Shown here piece after piece: positions 48,741 through 61,052 of a DNA stretch of 64,000 nucleotides. Source of the stretch: Candidatus Competibacter phosphatis (GTDB taxonomy: Bacteria > Pseudomonadota > Gammaproteobacteria > Competibacterales > Competibacteraceae). The notes beneath the pieces were generated by a model, which worked only from the letters and a program-made list of their open reading frames with translations, ran no database searches and had not been told where the DNA came from. The position numbers and the translations under genes were made by a program. Within the stretch, counting starts at the first letter, position 1, and each line of letters starts with the position of its first letter. Where the stretch lies: contig NZ_SPMZ01000040.1 in assembly GCF_012939995.1 (NCBI RefSeq), positions 33,629-97,628 of the forward strand, read 5' to 3'.

Positions 48741-49589
48741 TTAAAGCGGCAAACGCACCAAATGGGTCCAAGCGCCGGGCGATTTATCGAGTTCAAACTG
48801 GCCCTTCGCCACGACGCCAAGATCGGTGTCCGCCGCTTCGATGATGGTTCCATTGGCCGCGACCCAGGCGATGTGATGGTCGGCTTTCACCAGAATATCG
48901 CCATCCATCAAAGTTTCAGGCTTACGTCCCGCGCTGAAATCGTAAACCTTCGAACCCGTCATAGGTTGGTTGGGCGTGCGCCATTGCGCGATTTCAAGCT
49001 GGATGACCTTACCGGTCGCCTGCCACAAACAGTAGCTGATAAACCCAATACAATCGAAATGGCGAATGCCCTTGCAAGACTGCCCCCACACCAGTTTGCC
49101 GCCAATGTCGCCACCACGCGCTGGTCCGTAGACGCGGCGTGGAGTGAACTGCCCGTAGTAATTGATCCAGGCTGTGGGATGCTTGTCTTTGAGGGAAGTC
49201 AGGTAATTATTGAGGTCCCAGTCCGAGGGTGAGGCGTGTCGAGCGCCAACGAAATTATTGTAGTTACCGCCGCAAATGCAGTGTCGCTTGACGAACATCT
49301 GCGCGGCTAACACTGCCAAGTCCTGCGTTTTATCCTTCTGCTTATTAGGATCAAGGCGCTTGGAGTTGGCCACCAACTTGAGGTCTCGTCGTATCGGCAA
49401 GGGAGTGCCGTCATTGCAGCCCGGCGTTGCGCCGTACGCCCCGTTGATGTAATGGCATCCAACCAGTCCAAGCGCGATTTGGACGATGCGCCCGCCGAGA
49501 GTGGGTTTTTTTGGCCTGATTGTGTCATCCCGCTTGGTGTGGGTCGTCTCGACCGTGCGCGGTTCGCGATGACGATGGAAAGTTTCCAT
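48741..49589 (-). CDS. NlpC/P60-like putative cysteine hydrolase
   Basis: 282 residues. The likely catalytic cysteine is Cys180 (HFDCIGFISYCLW), and the histidine lies in DILVKADHHIAWV (His238/239), followed by ANGTIIEAADTD. This Cys...His order with DGDIL before the histidine matches NlpC/P60/CHAP enzymes that cut peptidoglycan peptides or amides. The N-terminus is polar and has no signal peptide. It could be a cell-wall hydrolase or a T6SS-type effector. Base composition is visibly less GC-rich than the flanking operons. The 290 bp upstream hold no gene I can support. Confidence 0.72.
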   Translation of the reverse strand: METFHRHREPRTVETTHTKRDDTIRPKKPTLGGRIVQIALGLVGCHYINGAYGATPGCNDGTPLPIRRDLKLVANSKRLDPNKQKDKTQDLAVLAAQMFVKRHCICGGNYNNFVGARHASPSDWDLNNYLTSLKDKHPTAWINYYGQFTPRRVYGPARGGDIGGKLVWGQSCKGIRHFDCIGFISYCLWQATGKVIQLEIAQWRTPNQPMTGSKVYDFSAGRKPETLMDGDILVKADHHIAWVAANGTIIEAADTDLGVVAKGQFELDKSPGAWTHLVRLPL

Positions 49590-49879
49590 GGTTGCCTCCT
49601 CGGTTCGGAATACTTGTAGGAAGCGGATCGTATTTCACTACATCTTACTGTTGGTTACTTGGCGCTCCGACAATTCACATGAAACTAATCGTCACGTCGC
49701 CAGCAGTAATTCCCAAGAGTCATTAAGCCAGCACTGTCTCCTGAAACGAGGATCACTTGTAGATTAGCGGTGCGGCATCAAGTGGGCAAACCGTTCGTCC
49801 AGATCGACTTCATAAAAAAATCCATAAAGTTAAAATCTCGCCGCTTCCAGCAAGCATCAATACTCGTATCGCTGTTTTC

Positions 49880-50885
49880 TCAACGTAATGTTTTGGGAGG
49901 GAGAGTCTTTGCCAAAGATGCGCGCCAACCTTGCAAACCGATGCCAGTATGGGAGGTAACACGGCTGGCCCAAGGCATGATGTTCCATAGCGCTAACTTA
50001 TCCCCCGCCCCCATGATATTCTCGGTGTCGGGATACGTTGGGCCGCGATAACAAGCCGCCGCACCATTCCCTGTGACCGAATTCTTTTTCAATTCTTCCA
50101 TACACGCTGGAGTTTTCAGGAATTGACCGACGTGATCCAATCCCAGCAGGTGCCCGACTTCATGGCAGACCGCCTCATGGGCCAGCTCCTTATCGCAACG
50201 GATTGTCTTCGTTGTCATGTTTCCAAGTGGGTCACCGACATTCACTGTACATTCTTTGCCACCGGGAATAACGAAATCCCCTGGAAAGGCGACTAAGTCA
50301 TAGCATGTCCAATGTCCGCCGAGAGCCCCTTCTGCTGGGTGACTGACATAGGGTCTATAACGATGCGGCCGAATGGGGCAAAAGCAATCGATGATGGCAT
50401 GAGCATCGTCTCGTCCATCAGCCCAGACAATTTTAAACTTGCATTCGATATTCGGCCGCATCTTTGGGTTGCCGACCGGATAGTCCAATCCACGGTAGTC
50501 TGGCGGCGGCACTAGCCAGAAGTTGGTGTTGTTCCAAAATCCCTCCGCGTGTTCCTTTACTTTTTGCTTGAATTCAGCAAAGTTATATGCTTTGCCGATA
50601 CCGGTCGGAGTACCCCATGGCACTACTTCCAGGTCGCGACCATCGTCCTGCTTTGGTCTGGGATTGATTTCTTCAATTCGGTCGCGCCGCACAAGGTACA
50701 GACGAAGATAGATAGTGAGCTTGGCATTGCCGCCAGTTCCAGAACCGCTCGTCAGTAATTCCGAGTTAAAAAAAGGCACGGTTCTGTCCAAAACGCTCGG
50801 ACCCCGACACAAACGACTTGAAGACACCTGGCATTGGCATCGAGCTTGGCATCAGTGAACTAGGCGCAATGTAGGGATTGTTCAT
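49880..50885 (-). CDS. Zinc metalloprotease-like protein (zincin), one-base frameshift near the start
   Basis: About 334 residues. The zinc site is HEVGHLLGLDH (the metzincin form HExxHxxGxxH), and a Met-turn-like IMGAG follows some 60 residues later. The raw ORF starts at a GTG (50827). Removing one base from the seven-A run 50768-50774 joins it to ATG 50885 and a proline/serine-rich start (MNNPYIAPSSLMPSSM). There is no clear signal peptide. It is on the same strand as the NlpC-like gene and in the same lower-GC block. Confidence 0.75.
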
Positions 50886-51077
50886 AGAGGCATCTTTCAA
50901 ACAACGAGCTACGCAAAGACGGGTTCGATATCGAGCAGTCGCTCACCCGCGATTCGGTTTGGTAAACATACTTTTATGATCACTCAATAATACCATTTAA
51001 ATACCTTAAGCAATCCTTAAAGTCAACTAATCTCAGGCGCAACGCTGAATGATTATCAGCACTTGCAGGGGGAATTT

Positions 51078-52022
51078 ATGCGCGCCTTCGTGCTTGGCAA
51101 CTACATGAACGCTAACTTTTTATACGTGGATCGCCTGCCTCTGGCTGGCGAATCCTTGGCGGCCACGCGCATCTTCCAGGAACACGGTGGCAAAGGCTTG
51201 AACCTGGCCGTGGGACTGCACCGTTTGGGCGTTACCGTGGACTTGCTGATGGCGGTAGGAGCCGACGAAGCGGGCGCGGCGGTCAAGCGCCGGCTTGACG
51301 AGGAAGGGATGGACACCACGCGGGTTTTAACTTTGGGACCAAATTCCGGTTACGGCGTCGGCTTCATCGCCCCGGACGGTCGGAACTTCCTGGCGATCCA
51401 CCTGGGTGCGAACGCTCTGTTAACCGCCGAACATGTTGATCAGGCGCGCGATGTCTTCGTCCATGCGGATTGGGTGGTGGCACAGTTTGAAATTCCCGAT
51501 CCGGTCGTCCTGCACGCTTTTCGCCAAGCCCGTCGGCTCGGCAAACACACCTACCTGAATCCCTCTCCATGGCGTCAAATCGATAACGAGTTACTGGCGC
51601 TAACCGATGTGCTGGTGGTCAATGCCAATGAAGCAGCGTTGATGTTCGATCAGTCGGATCTGGAGAAGCTGACCCCGCAGGATTGGTCGGAGCAACTGCC
51701 CAAGCTGGCCCGACAACTCGGCTGGATGGGTCGGTTGCTGGTCGTCACCCTGGCCGAAGCGGGCTGCGTGGCGCTCGACGCTGTGGGACGAGTCGTAAGC
51801 CAACCTGCCTACCTCATCCAGCAGATTGACGCCACCGGTGCGGGAGATGCTTTTGGCTCTGGATTGGTATGGTCGCTGCTACGTGGTCTGTCCCTGACCG
51901 AAGCGTTATGCATAGGCAATGCTTGCGGCGCGCTCATCGCCGCCCGTGAAGGCATCCTGGACGGCCTGCCTCGATGCGCCACAGTGGAGGCTTTTATGGC
52001 AGCGGCGGCTGTTCCAGGTTGA
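51078..52022 (+). CDS. PfkB-family sugar kinase (ribokinase-like)
   Basis: 314 residues. The N-terminal substrate region has GGKGLNLAVGLHRLG. The C-terminal ATP/anion-hole motif is DATGAGDAFGSGL with the catalytic Asp. Such kinases phosphorylate ribose, fructose-1-phosphate, nucleosides or other sugars; the exact one is unknown. ATG 51078 has AGGGGGAA upstream. The leader (50886-51077) is A/T-rich. It converges on and overlaps a GntR regulator by 29 bp, a plausible local regulator. Confidence 0.88.
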   Translation: MRAFVLGNYMNANFLYVDRLPLAGESLAATRIFQEHGGKGLNLAVGLHRLGVTVDLLMAVGADEAGAAVKRRLDEEGMDTTRVLTLGPNSGYGVGFIAPDGRNFLAIHLGANALLTAEHVDQARDVFVHADWVVAQFEIPDPVVLHAFRQARRLGKHTYLNPSPWRQIDNELLALTDVLVVNANEAALMFDQSDLEKLTPQDWSEQLPKLARQLGWMGRLLVVTLAEAGCVALDAVGRVVSQPAYLIQQIDATGAGDAFGSGLVWSLLRGLSLTEALCIGNACGALIAAREGILDGLPRCATVEAFMAAAAVPG

Positions 52023-52764
52023 GCGTGAGGCGGTAAGCATAGGCATCTCCGCGAAAAGTGCCTTCGACATATTCGATCATTTGCCGGGAAGCGCTATACG
52101 TTTTACGCTTCAGGAGCAGGCACGGGCCGGGTTCGGCGAATTCGAACACCGCCATTTCCGTGGGAGAACTCATGATGGCCTCAATCGTTTGTTCGCCACA
52201 GGTCAGGGCAATACCACAATATTCATAGAGATACTGGTAGATCGAACCCACGACATTCCATTCGGTCAGCGCTGGTGCGGCGCTTAGATCATACCAGGCC
52301 ACTTCCCGCGACAGCGGCGTGCCATCGCCCAGTCGCACCCGCACCAGACGCAGAAATTGCGCGGTGGTCGGGCGCTCAAACAGCGAAGATAGGGTGCGAT
52401 CCGTCACGATGTCTCGTTCCATCAGGCGGGTAGAGGGCTTCATGCCCAGTTCCCGCATTTCCTCGGTAAACCCTTTGAGGCGTCCCAGGCGCGGGGACAA
52501 GCGCGGCGGCGTTTTGACAGCTACGCCCGCGCGGCCATGGGTGGATAAATAATCCTTGGCCCGCAATTCGTCGTAGGCCCTGCGTACCGTGGTGCGACTG
52601 AGCTGTAGTTTTTCGGCTAATACCCGTTCAGATGGCAGGCTTTGGCCAGGGGGGATCTCTCCCGATTCGATGAGTTGGGTGAGCTTATCCGCTACTTGTA
52701 GATAGCTGGGCGCAGCCATTTCGCGGTCGGGGACTAAATGCTCGATCAGTTGCTCTGACTTCAT
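51994..52764 (-). CDS. GntR-family regulator with UTRA ligand domain (HutC subfamily)
   Basis: 256 residues. The winged HTH is at about 15-85 (LTQLIESGEIPPGQSLPSERVLAEKLQLSRTTVRRAYDEL). The UTRA domain follows (LRLVRVRLGDGTPLSREVAWYD, RKTYSASRQMIEYVEGTFRGD). HutC-type regulators bind sugar phosphates or small acids. I chose ATG 52764; GTG 52773 is possible. Its 3' end overlaps the pfkB-type kinase gene, which suggests the kinase product as effector. Confidence 0.9.
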   Translation of the reverse strand: MKSEQLIEHLVPDREMAAPSYLQVADKLTQLIESGEIPPGQSLPSERVLAEKLQLSRTTVRRAYDELRAKDYLSTHGRAGVAVKTPPRLSPRLGRLKGFTEEMRELGMKPSTRLMERDIVTDRTLSSLFERPTTAQFLRLVRVRLGDGTPLSREVAWYDLSAAPALTEWNVVGSIYQYLYEYCGIALTCGEQTIEAIMSSPTEMAVFEFAEPGPCLLLKRKTYSASRQMIEYVEGTFRGDAYAYRLTLNLEQPPLP

Positions 52765-52942
52765 GGCGGTCACGGAATGAGACTATACGGATAAAAATCA
52801 AACTGTGAGTATTTCGGGCCAAATTGTCCACTGATTCTGGGACAAATCACCCATGCGATGCGGTGGTCCGACCAGGTGTACTGACCTCGATTATTTGGAC
52901 ACTCAAATCGAGATATTTAAAAACGTCCGGGCAGTGTCATCA

Positions 52943-53126
52943 CTGGTGGCGGTGGCGGGCGTGCACGGTCAGCCGGCATTGCTGATGCGCCGCGCCGGGT
53001 TGCACAACGTTCCCGGTAAATTGCTACTGTCGGCCAGCCTGCCACAGGCACTGGCGCGAGTGCGGCATTATTTGGGCGAAACCGCGCCCGGTCGGCCCTT
53101 GTTGACCGAGAAAATCTCCTGAACGG
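52943..53126 (+). pseudogene. 184-bp direct repeat, copy 2: isolated 3' fragment of sulP
   Basis: Encodes the last ~60 residues of the SulP STAS end in frame, with two amino-acid changes (T to P, Q to K) against the full gene. Nothing upstream (52778-52942) resembles the rest of sulP, so this is a fragment. It bounds the block 48622-52942. The 256 bp that follow, to 53382, contain no gene I can support. Confidence 0.88.
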
Positions 53127-53382
53127 CTAGCGTGTTGGCTGAGGGCTTGCGCGCTCCAGGTTTTGGATCGCACAGGCCCGTCATCGGTGGCCGGTGTTTT
53201 TGCAGGTGCCGAGCTTCCTAAACCCTAATCTCAAGGTAACTTCGTCCAACTCACCGCGCCGGCCGCAATGACGCGGAACTCTTTGAGCGTTTGGCCGCTT
53301 GAGTCGCTAAACCGGGTAGCGCTCTAGATCTACTGTACGGGCAGGTGGGTGGAAGTCGGCGAGTGGATCTCGGTCCAGAACG

Positions 53383-56300
53383 TTACCGTTCCATTTGGTC
53401 ACTCAAAGCACTCATTGGAACACCTGTCATACGAGCCGACATTTTATACTGAGTTTCGTACAATCGGTCGCTTAAATCGAGCAGACGCTTTTGCAAGCGA
53501 GGATCGGAGATGGTTGCCGCTCGCTCCCGAAGCTGTTGTTCCTTATTCCCAAGTTGCTCCATGTGAGTGAGCATTTGCTTTTGAACAGAACGATTCATCC
53601 CTATTGTCTGTCCGATTTGAATGGATCTTGTATCACTCTTGGTGTCGGTATTACCAGATAGAATACAATTAGCGATATTGCCTGGTATATTGTCCTTACA
53701 AATAAGACCATCTGTTATATTGTTGGAAATGTTTGCTTGCACTTCATTATTGACGACTTCTGCATTAAGTTCACGTTCACCGCCATAAATCTTGATCCCT
53801 ATATTAGAGGAGTTTTCTACAGAATTATTAAGAAGCTCACCCAATACTTTATTACCAATAGAGTTATCATTTTGTGAATACCCACCAGCAATATAAACCC
53901 CGTTTTTTTAGGTTATTGAAATCATTGTTAGCAGTCAATACATCAGCAATATTTTTGAGTTGCTGCGTATGTTTTGCTATTATAACCAAGACCTCCGTAA
54001 ATTGTTAAGCCTTTTTTACTGTCACTACCATTGTTATCGGTGGCATTAATTTTATTATTTGTAATTTCGCCTGTGATAATACTGTTTGATGCTCCAGCCA
54101 AACCTCCATTAATGTAAATACCAAAAAAATATTTCCCCATAGGAAGCTCGTCAGACAATTCATTGTTATTAATTTTTACAATTGCCTTGTTGTTTTTTCG
54201 TGCCAACACCCTCGCCGCCTGCTAATGTAATTAGCGATTTACCACCATAAGATGTTGATCTTGATATCAATTGATTGTTTGTAATATCAAGCATCATCGT
54301 ATTGTTCTCGCCGCCCGGCCATGTAAGAACTCCTCCATTAATGATGCGATTTCCCCTGATAGCGGCTTGAATAATCCGATTGGTTTGATCACTCCAATTC
54401 CCTAAATTGAGTGAGCAGGAAATAGTATTATTGATCACATCAGTAAGTTGTGTGCCATCTAAAAATTATGCAAATACTATCATTATTGGGCTTATTTATA
54501 GAGTTTCCTATAATTACACCTTCAAATACTGTTCCTGTGCTGCTGTGAATATCTAAAGCAGGTGTACCAATTTCTATGCCACCAATAATATTATTATCAA
54601 TAATATTTACACCATGAATAATGGAATCATTGTTACTCGAATCAATATTAATATCTGCATTTTCAATGTTGTTATTCGCTATTATTAAATTCTCGTAATG
54701 ATCCTGATCATCCAAAGATGATTCGATATTTATTACATTATCATTGTCATCCTCATTACTTATCAAGTTATTACTAATAAGCAAGTGACTAAGCGCCAAA
54801 CGATTGTATGGATCAACTGAAAATCCATGATATACATCAGTCATTTTATTATTTAGGATGGCTATATTAGAAATATCTGAAATATGTTTATCAATATTTA
54901 TTGCTTCATAATAAATATCCGCGCCTCGGAAATATAATTGCTGAATAGTCACATCACTGCTATTAATACTGAAAGTGCGCTCCCGTTTTCCACCCTGGAT
55001 GTCAATATCTGGACTGCCATTGCCATCAATATCCCCATTAATTGAAATAGGTACGTTTATTTCAGGAATAGTGTCCGAACAGGTTATACTGCCCTCACGG
55101 TCAAATCCAACGAACACTCGCCCTAATGAAGTTGTTCTTCTATTAATAGCGGTGATGAGTTCCACCAGCGATATGCCAGACGGTCCGGGATTGCGCTTGA
55201 GGTTCTCAAGGCTGCTGGTATCCCCATCCACCTTGCAGGTCAAATCCGCAACAGTCGCATCCTGCACGCTTTCCTCAGTCAGCGTGAACGCTTGCGCGGG
55301 CGTGTTCCAGTGGAAACGCAAATTGCGCTGGGCGGTTTTGCCTGTCGCCTTGTCCCGGGCCAGAGCGCCTTCGATCACCAGTTGTCCGCCGGCGATCCGT
55401 ACCTGAGCGGCGCCAAGGTCCAGTTGTTCCAGGAAGCTGAAATCGCCAGGATTGCGTACCAGAATGCCACGCACGAACTTCCGCAATGCCCCGCTGCTGT
55501 CCTCGATCTCGACGGTCATGGAATGCACTCCCACGCTGAGATTACCGTAGTTGAAGGTCACACCAAAGCCACTGTTGGCGGCGTTGGGTTCGCCAGGCAG
55601 GGCGGAGGCCACATCGCTGCGATACGAACAACAGGGGATGGTCATCGAGGGTTCGCCATCGACGAACAACTGCACCCGCTGAATCGAACGGTCAGATGGC
55701 GCAACCGCCCAACCTCGCACGACGGCGATGCCGGAACCGGTATCACCATGGTTAGGGCTTTCCAGCGCGGCGTATTGGATGCTGGCCGCAGCGCTCGTGG
55801 CCTGGACCTTTTTCCCCGCTAAGGGCATCTTCAGCTTATTTGCAGGCGTCATGACCTGAGTGGCGGCGGTGGTCGATGTTTCCACCAATCCCAACGATTG
55901 CATGTTCTGAAACCAGTGCAACCGGGCATTGACATACTGTTCCTGCTGACTGTCCTTATCGCGCACCCGCAACCCAGAAATAACCACATCTTGCCCTTGG
56001 CGTTCGGCGCTGGCACCGTTCAGGTCAAGCTGGTCGATGTAGGAAAAATCACCGGCTTTGACCACTGTGACCGTGTGCGTACGCTCAAATTGGGCGCCAC
56101 TACTATCTTGAATAGCCACCGCGATGGTATGCGTGCCGGATGTTAGATTGCCGTAATTGAATGTGATACCGAACCCACTATTGCGGGTATTCTCAGCGGG
56201 AAACTGTGGAAAAGCGTCCTGCACATCCGCCCGCACGCTACAGCAAGGAATAGCGGTAATATCCTTGCCATCGATGCGTAAAGCCGCTTGACTGATCCAT

Positions 56301-56479
56301 ACTCCGGCGCTATCCGAAAACGCCCACCCTCGAATAATTCCGATTCCCGAGACCGGTTGCTGATTCGCGGGTCCTTCCAAGTCCGCCATCAGAGCGGCAC
56401 GCGCTGCTTGCATCGAAACCAAATACAGGAACCCCAAAACCAAAACTACAAACATGCCAATTCGCTTAGTATTCATCAA
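53383..56479 (-). CDS. Secreted right-handed beta-helix protein with two Ig-like repeats, four one-base frameshifts
   Basis: About 1030 residues once one base is removed from each of the runs 54461-54465, 54193-54198, 53972-53975 and 53903-53909. A signal peptide (about residues 1-29, ending AARA) is followed by two homologous domains, about 30-150 and 225-345, each with GxxRGWA, IPCCSxR, NSGFGxTFNYGNL and DSSGA. Next comes an N-rich parallel beta-helix (repeats such as NNxI, INGDIDGNGSPDIDIQGG, NNKIN). It ends in a charged helical tail. Codons for the beta-helix are strongly A/T-rich, whereas the Ig-like half is G/C-rich, so the gene looks chimeric. Likely an exported surface or carbohydrate-binding protein. 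Confidence 0.75.
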
Positions 56480-56525
56480 TCACCCACATTGTTTATTGTC
56501 AACGCTCCAGACTGAGCGCCACCGT

Positions 56526-56741
56526 CTACCTGTTCCAGTTCGCCTCGGCTAGCGCTTGGCGCACCCACGGCTCCAGCAGCACCGGACTGGAGAGCAATGG
56601 ATTCTTCAGTAACCGGCGCAACCACTGCTCGCACATGTCCCGCTGCTCGGTGGCCAACGGCAACCCGATGACCTGTTCCGCTGTGTTCGGCATTCGCCGC
56701 TCGCGCATCGCCCTAATCGCAAAGTCTACCTTATCCCTCAC
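56526..56741 (-). CDS. Possible small protein upstream of the beta-helix gene
   Basis: 71 residues (MRDKVDFAIRAMRERR...ALAEANWNR), helical, no known domain. It is on the same strand, 46 bp upstream of the beta-helix gene. It may be a real small gene or a fragment. The 170 bp from here to the malic enzyme stop show only an unlikely short ORF. Confidence 0.35.
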   Translation of the reverse strand: MRDKVDFAIRAMRERRMPNTAEQVIGLPLATEQRDMCEQWLRRLLKNPLLSSPVLLEPWVRQALAEANWNR

Positions 56742-56915
56742 ATGTTATGCATAGTTTATGTAACACAGTTCTCGGTTCCGGTCCTACTTCCTCCGCTAAC
56801 CGCCCCACCATTCCCATTATTGTTACCTCCTGTCCCAGTCCACCTGGCGCGGAAGCTTAGCTCAATTGATGGGTGGTAAGGGCGAAAGTCCTGGATGGGG
56901 ATGCTCCGTTTCGGA

Positions 56916-59199
<2,284 letters not shown>

Positions 59200-59247
59200 G
59201 GGGATTCGAGCGATTCCTGGTGAGATGATGGTGAGGTGAGATCCCAA

Positions 59248-59269
59248 ATTCTCTAAAAAGACAGAGAAT
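59248..59269. promoter_or_regulatory. Inverted repeat upstream of maeB
   Basis: ATTCTCT-N8-AGAGAAT, a perfect 7-bp inverted repeat 49 bp before the maeB start, in the 279 bp shared with the divergent nudC. It may be an operator; no regulator is implied by the sequence. Confidence 0.35.
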
Positions 59270-59478
59270 GGAATATCTTAGCAATTTACGTGCCGCGTTT
59301 TGCGCTTGAATTGATTGGCCAAAAGTTTCTGGCCGGTGGCTTGGTGGTTGTTGGCCCACCGTCGGCCAATCCAACGCAAGCGCTGGCACGGTGCGGTATG
59401 ATTTGAGTGAAGCCTGATCGACTGGTTCTTGCTGGCCGAGCAGATCGTCTGAAAATCGCTTGAAGAGGAGATCCGCCG

Positions 59479-60306
59479 ATGCTGGTGTTGCCCGACGATT
59501 TCGAACCCGGTCTGGTTCGCTCGCCGGTTGCCAGGGAAGCCGGCTGGTGGTTCGTGTTCGGAGGCAGCGAGCTGCTGGTGCGATTCGACGGAGCCAAGGT
59601 CGAGCTGCCGGTGGCGGTGGACTGGCCGTTTGCCGGCTGGCCGGTGGTGCGCCGCCTGTATCTGGGAACGCTGCGCGGCCGACCCTGCCATGCCGTCGAG
59701 GTGGCGGAGGTGCCTCCGCCGCCGGGGATGGCGTTCGAAGGTTTGCGCGGTTTGTGGTCGCGGTTGGACGAGACCCTGTTGGGGGTGGCCGGTCATGCCC
59801 TGCAATTGATCGAATGGGACCGCACGCACCAATATTGCGGTCGTTGTGGCACGGCCACCCAGCGGCGTGACGATGAACGCGCCCGATGCTGCCCGGCCTG
59901 TGGGTTGGCCGCCTATCCGCGGCTGTCGCCGGTGGTGATGGTGCGTATCAACCGGGGACGCGAGATCCTGCTGGCCCGCGCACCGCGCTTCCTGCCGGGG
60001 GTCTACAGTGTGCTGGCGGGCTTTGTCGAAGCCGGCGAGACGCTGGAGCAGGCCATCCACCGAGAGGTGGCGGAGGAGGTGGGCGTTCGGGTCAAGAATC
60101 TGCGCTATTTCGCCAGCCAGTCATGGCCGTTCCCACATTCCCTGATGATGGCCTTCACCGCCGACCATGCCGAAGGCGAGCCGCGCGCCGACGGGCGGGA
60201 AATCCTGGAGGCCCGCTGGTTTGCGCCGGAGAATCTGCCGGGGTTGCCCAGCCCGATGAGTATGGCATGGCGCCTGGTCGAGGACTTTGTGACACGCGCC
60301 GGGTAG
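59479..60306 (+). CDS. nudC: NADH pyrophosphatase / NAD-cap hydrolase
   Basis: 275 residues. The zinc ribbon has CGRCG and CPACG, and the Nudix box is GFVEAGETLEQAIHREVAEEVGV. The NudC-specific motif SQPWPFPxS appears as SQSWPFPHS with Ser for Pro. The enzyme splits NAD(H) and removes NAD caps from RNA. ATG 59479 sits behind AAGAGGAGA. It heads a plus-strand group with the HD-type and cyclase genes (27 and 32 bp gaps). Confidence 0.95.
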   Translation: MLVLPDDFEPGLVRSPVAREAGWWFVFGGSELLVRFDGAKVELPVAVDWPFAGWPVVRRLYLGTLRGRPCHAVEVAEVPPPPGMAFEGLRGLWSRLDETLLGVAGHALQLIEWDRTHQYCGRCGTATQRRDDERARCCPACGLAAYPRLSPVVMVRINRGREILLARAPRFLPGVYSVLAGFVEAGETLEQAIHREVAEEVGVRVKNLRYFASQSWPFPHSLMMAFTADHAEGEPRADGREILEARWFAPENLPGLPSPMSMAWRLVEDFVTRAG

Positions 60307-60333
60307 GGCGCAAGCGACTCTTGGAGGCCCGCG

Positions 60334-61020
60334 ATGTTCGAGCGATCCAGCAAAACCGCCGTCGCGCCGGCGGACCATGACCCGATTCGGGAACGGGTGC
60401 GTTTCGCGGCCTTGTGGGAACGGCGGCTGAGCGGCGGTCGCGCGTTGGCGGAAACGATGCATGCCCGGCTGATCGAGCTCTATGGGGAACCGCATCGCCG
60501 CTATCATACTTTGGATCATGTCCGGCATTGCCTGGAAGAATTCGACCGAGCGGCGGCGTTGATGGACGATCCCGACGCCGTCGAGATGGCGCTGTGGTTC
60601 CACGATGCGATTTACCGGTCGGGCGCGATGGATAACGAACGGCGCAGCGCCGATCTGTTTCGGCAATGGTCGGAGGGACACGCGGACGCCGCTTTCCTGC
60701 AACGGGTCGACGATCTGATCATGGTTACCACCCACCGCGATCCGCCCACCCAGCGGGACGAACGCTTTATCGTCGATATCGACCTTTCCAGCTTTGGGTT
60801 GCCGTGGGAGGCGTTCGAACGGGATGGCCGCCGGATTCGCGCCGAATGCGCGGATATCGTTGACGAAATCTATTGCCCAGGCCAGTTACGTTTTCTGCTA
60901 TCCCTACAAAATCGGCCGACTTTCTTTTTGACCGAATTTTTCCAGCAGCGTTACGAGCGGATCGCGCATGACAATATCCGCCGGGTCATCGAAAACTTGC
61001 ATGCGCGCGGCTACGGCTGA
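60334..61020 (+). CDS. HD-domain-type metal-dependent hydrolase of unknown substrate
   Basis: 228 residues. Conserved metal ligands lie in RRYHTLDHVRHCL and ALWFHDAIY, with a later HRDPP and DIDLSSFG. This is the COG4339-type family, predicted phosphohydrolases. ATG 60334 has TTGGAGG upstream. It may belong to a nucleotide-related operon with nudC and the adenylate cyclase. Confidence 0.82.
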   Translation: MFERSSKTAVAPADHDPIRERVRFAALWERRLSGGRALAETMHARLIELYGEPHRRYHTLDHVRHCLEEFDRAAALMDDPDAVEMALWFHDAIYRSGAMDNERRSADLFRQWSEGHADAAFLQRVDDLIMVTTHRDPPTQRDERFIVDIDLSSFGLPWEAFERDGRRIRAECADIVDEIYCPGQLRFLLSLQNRPTFFLTEFFQQRYERIAHDNIRRVIENLHARGYG

Positions 61021-61052
61021 AACCAGCGTCGGTATTTTCCGGGGGGCGGGGC

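Noticed and set aside
53383..54438. Three separate small genes downstream of a shorter beta-helix gene
   Set aside because: They join into one continuous protein when one base is removed from each homopolymer, with the same beta-helix character throughout.
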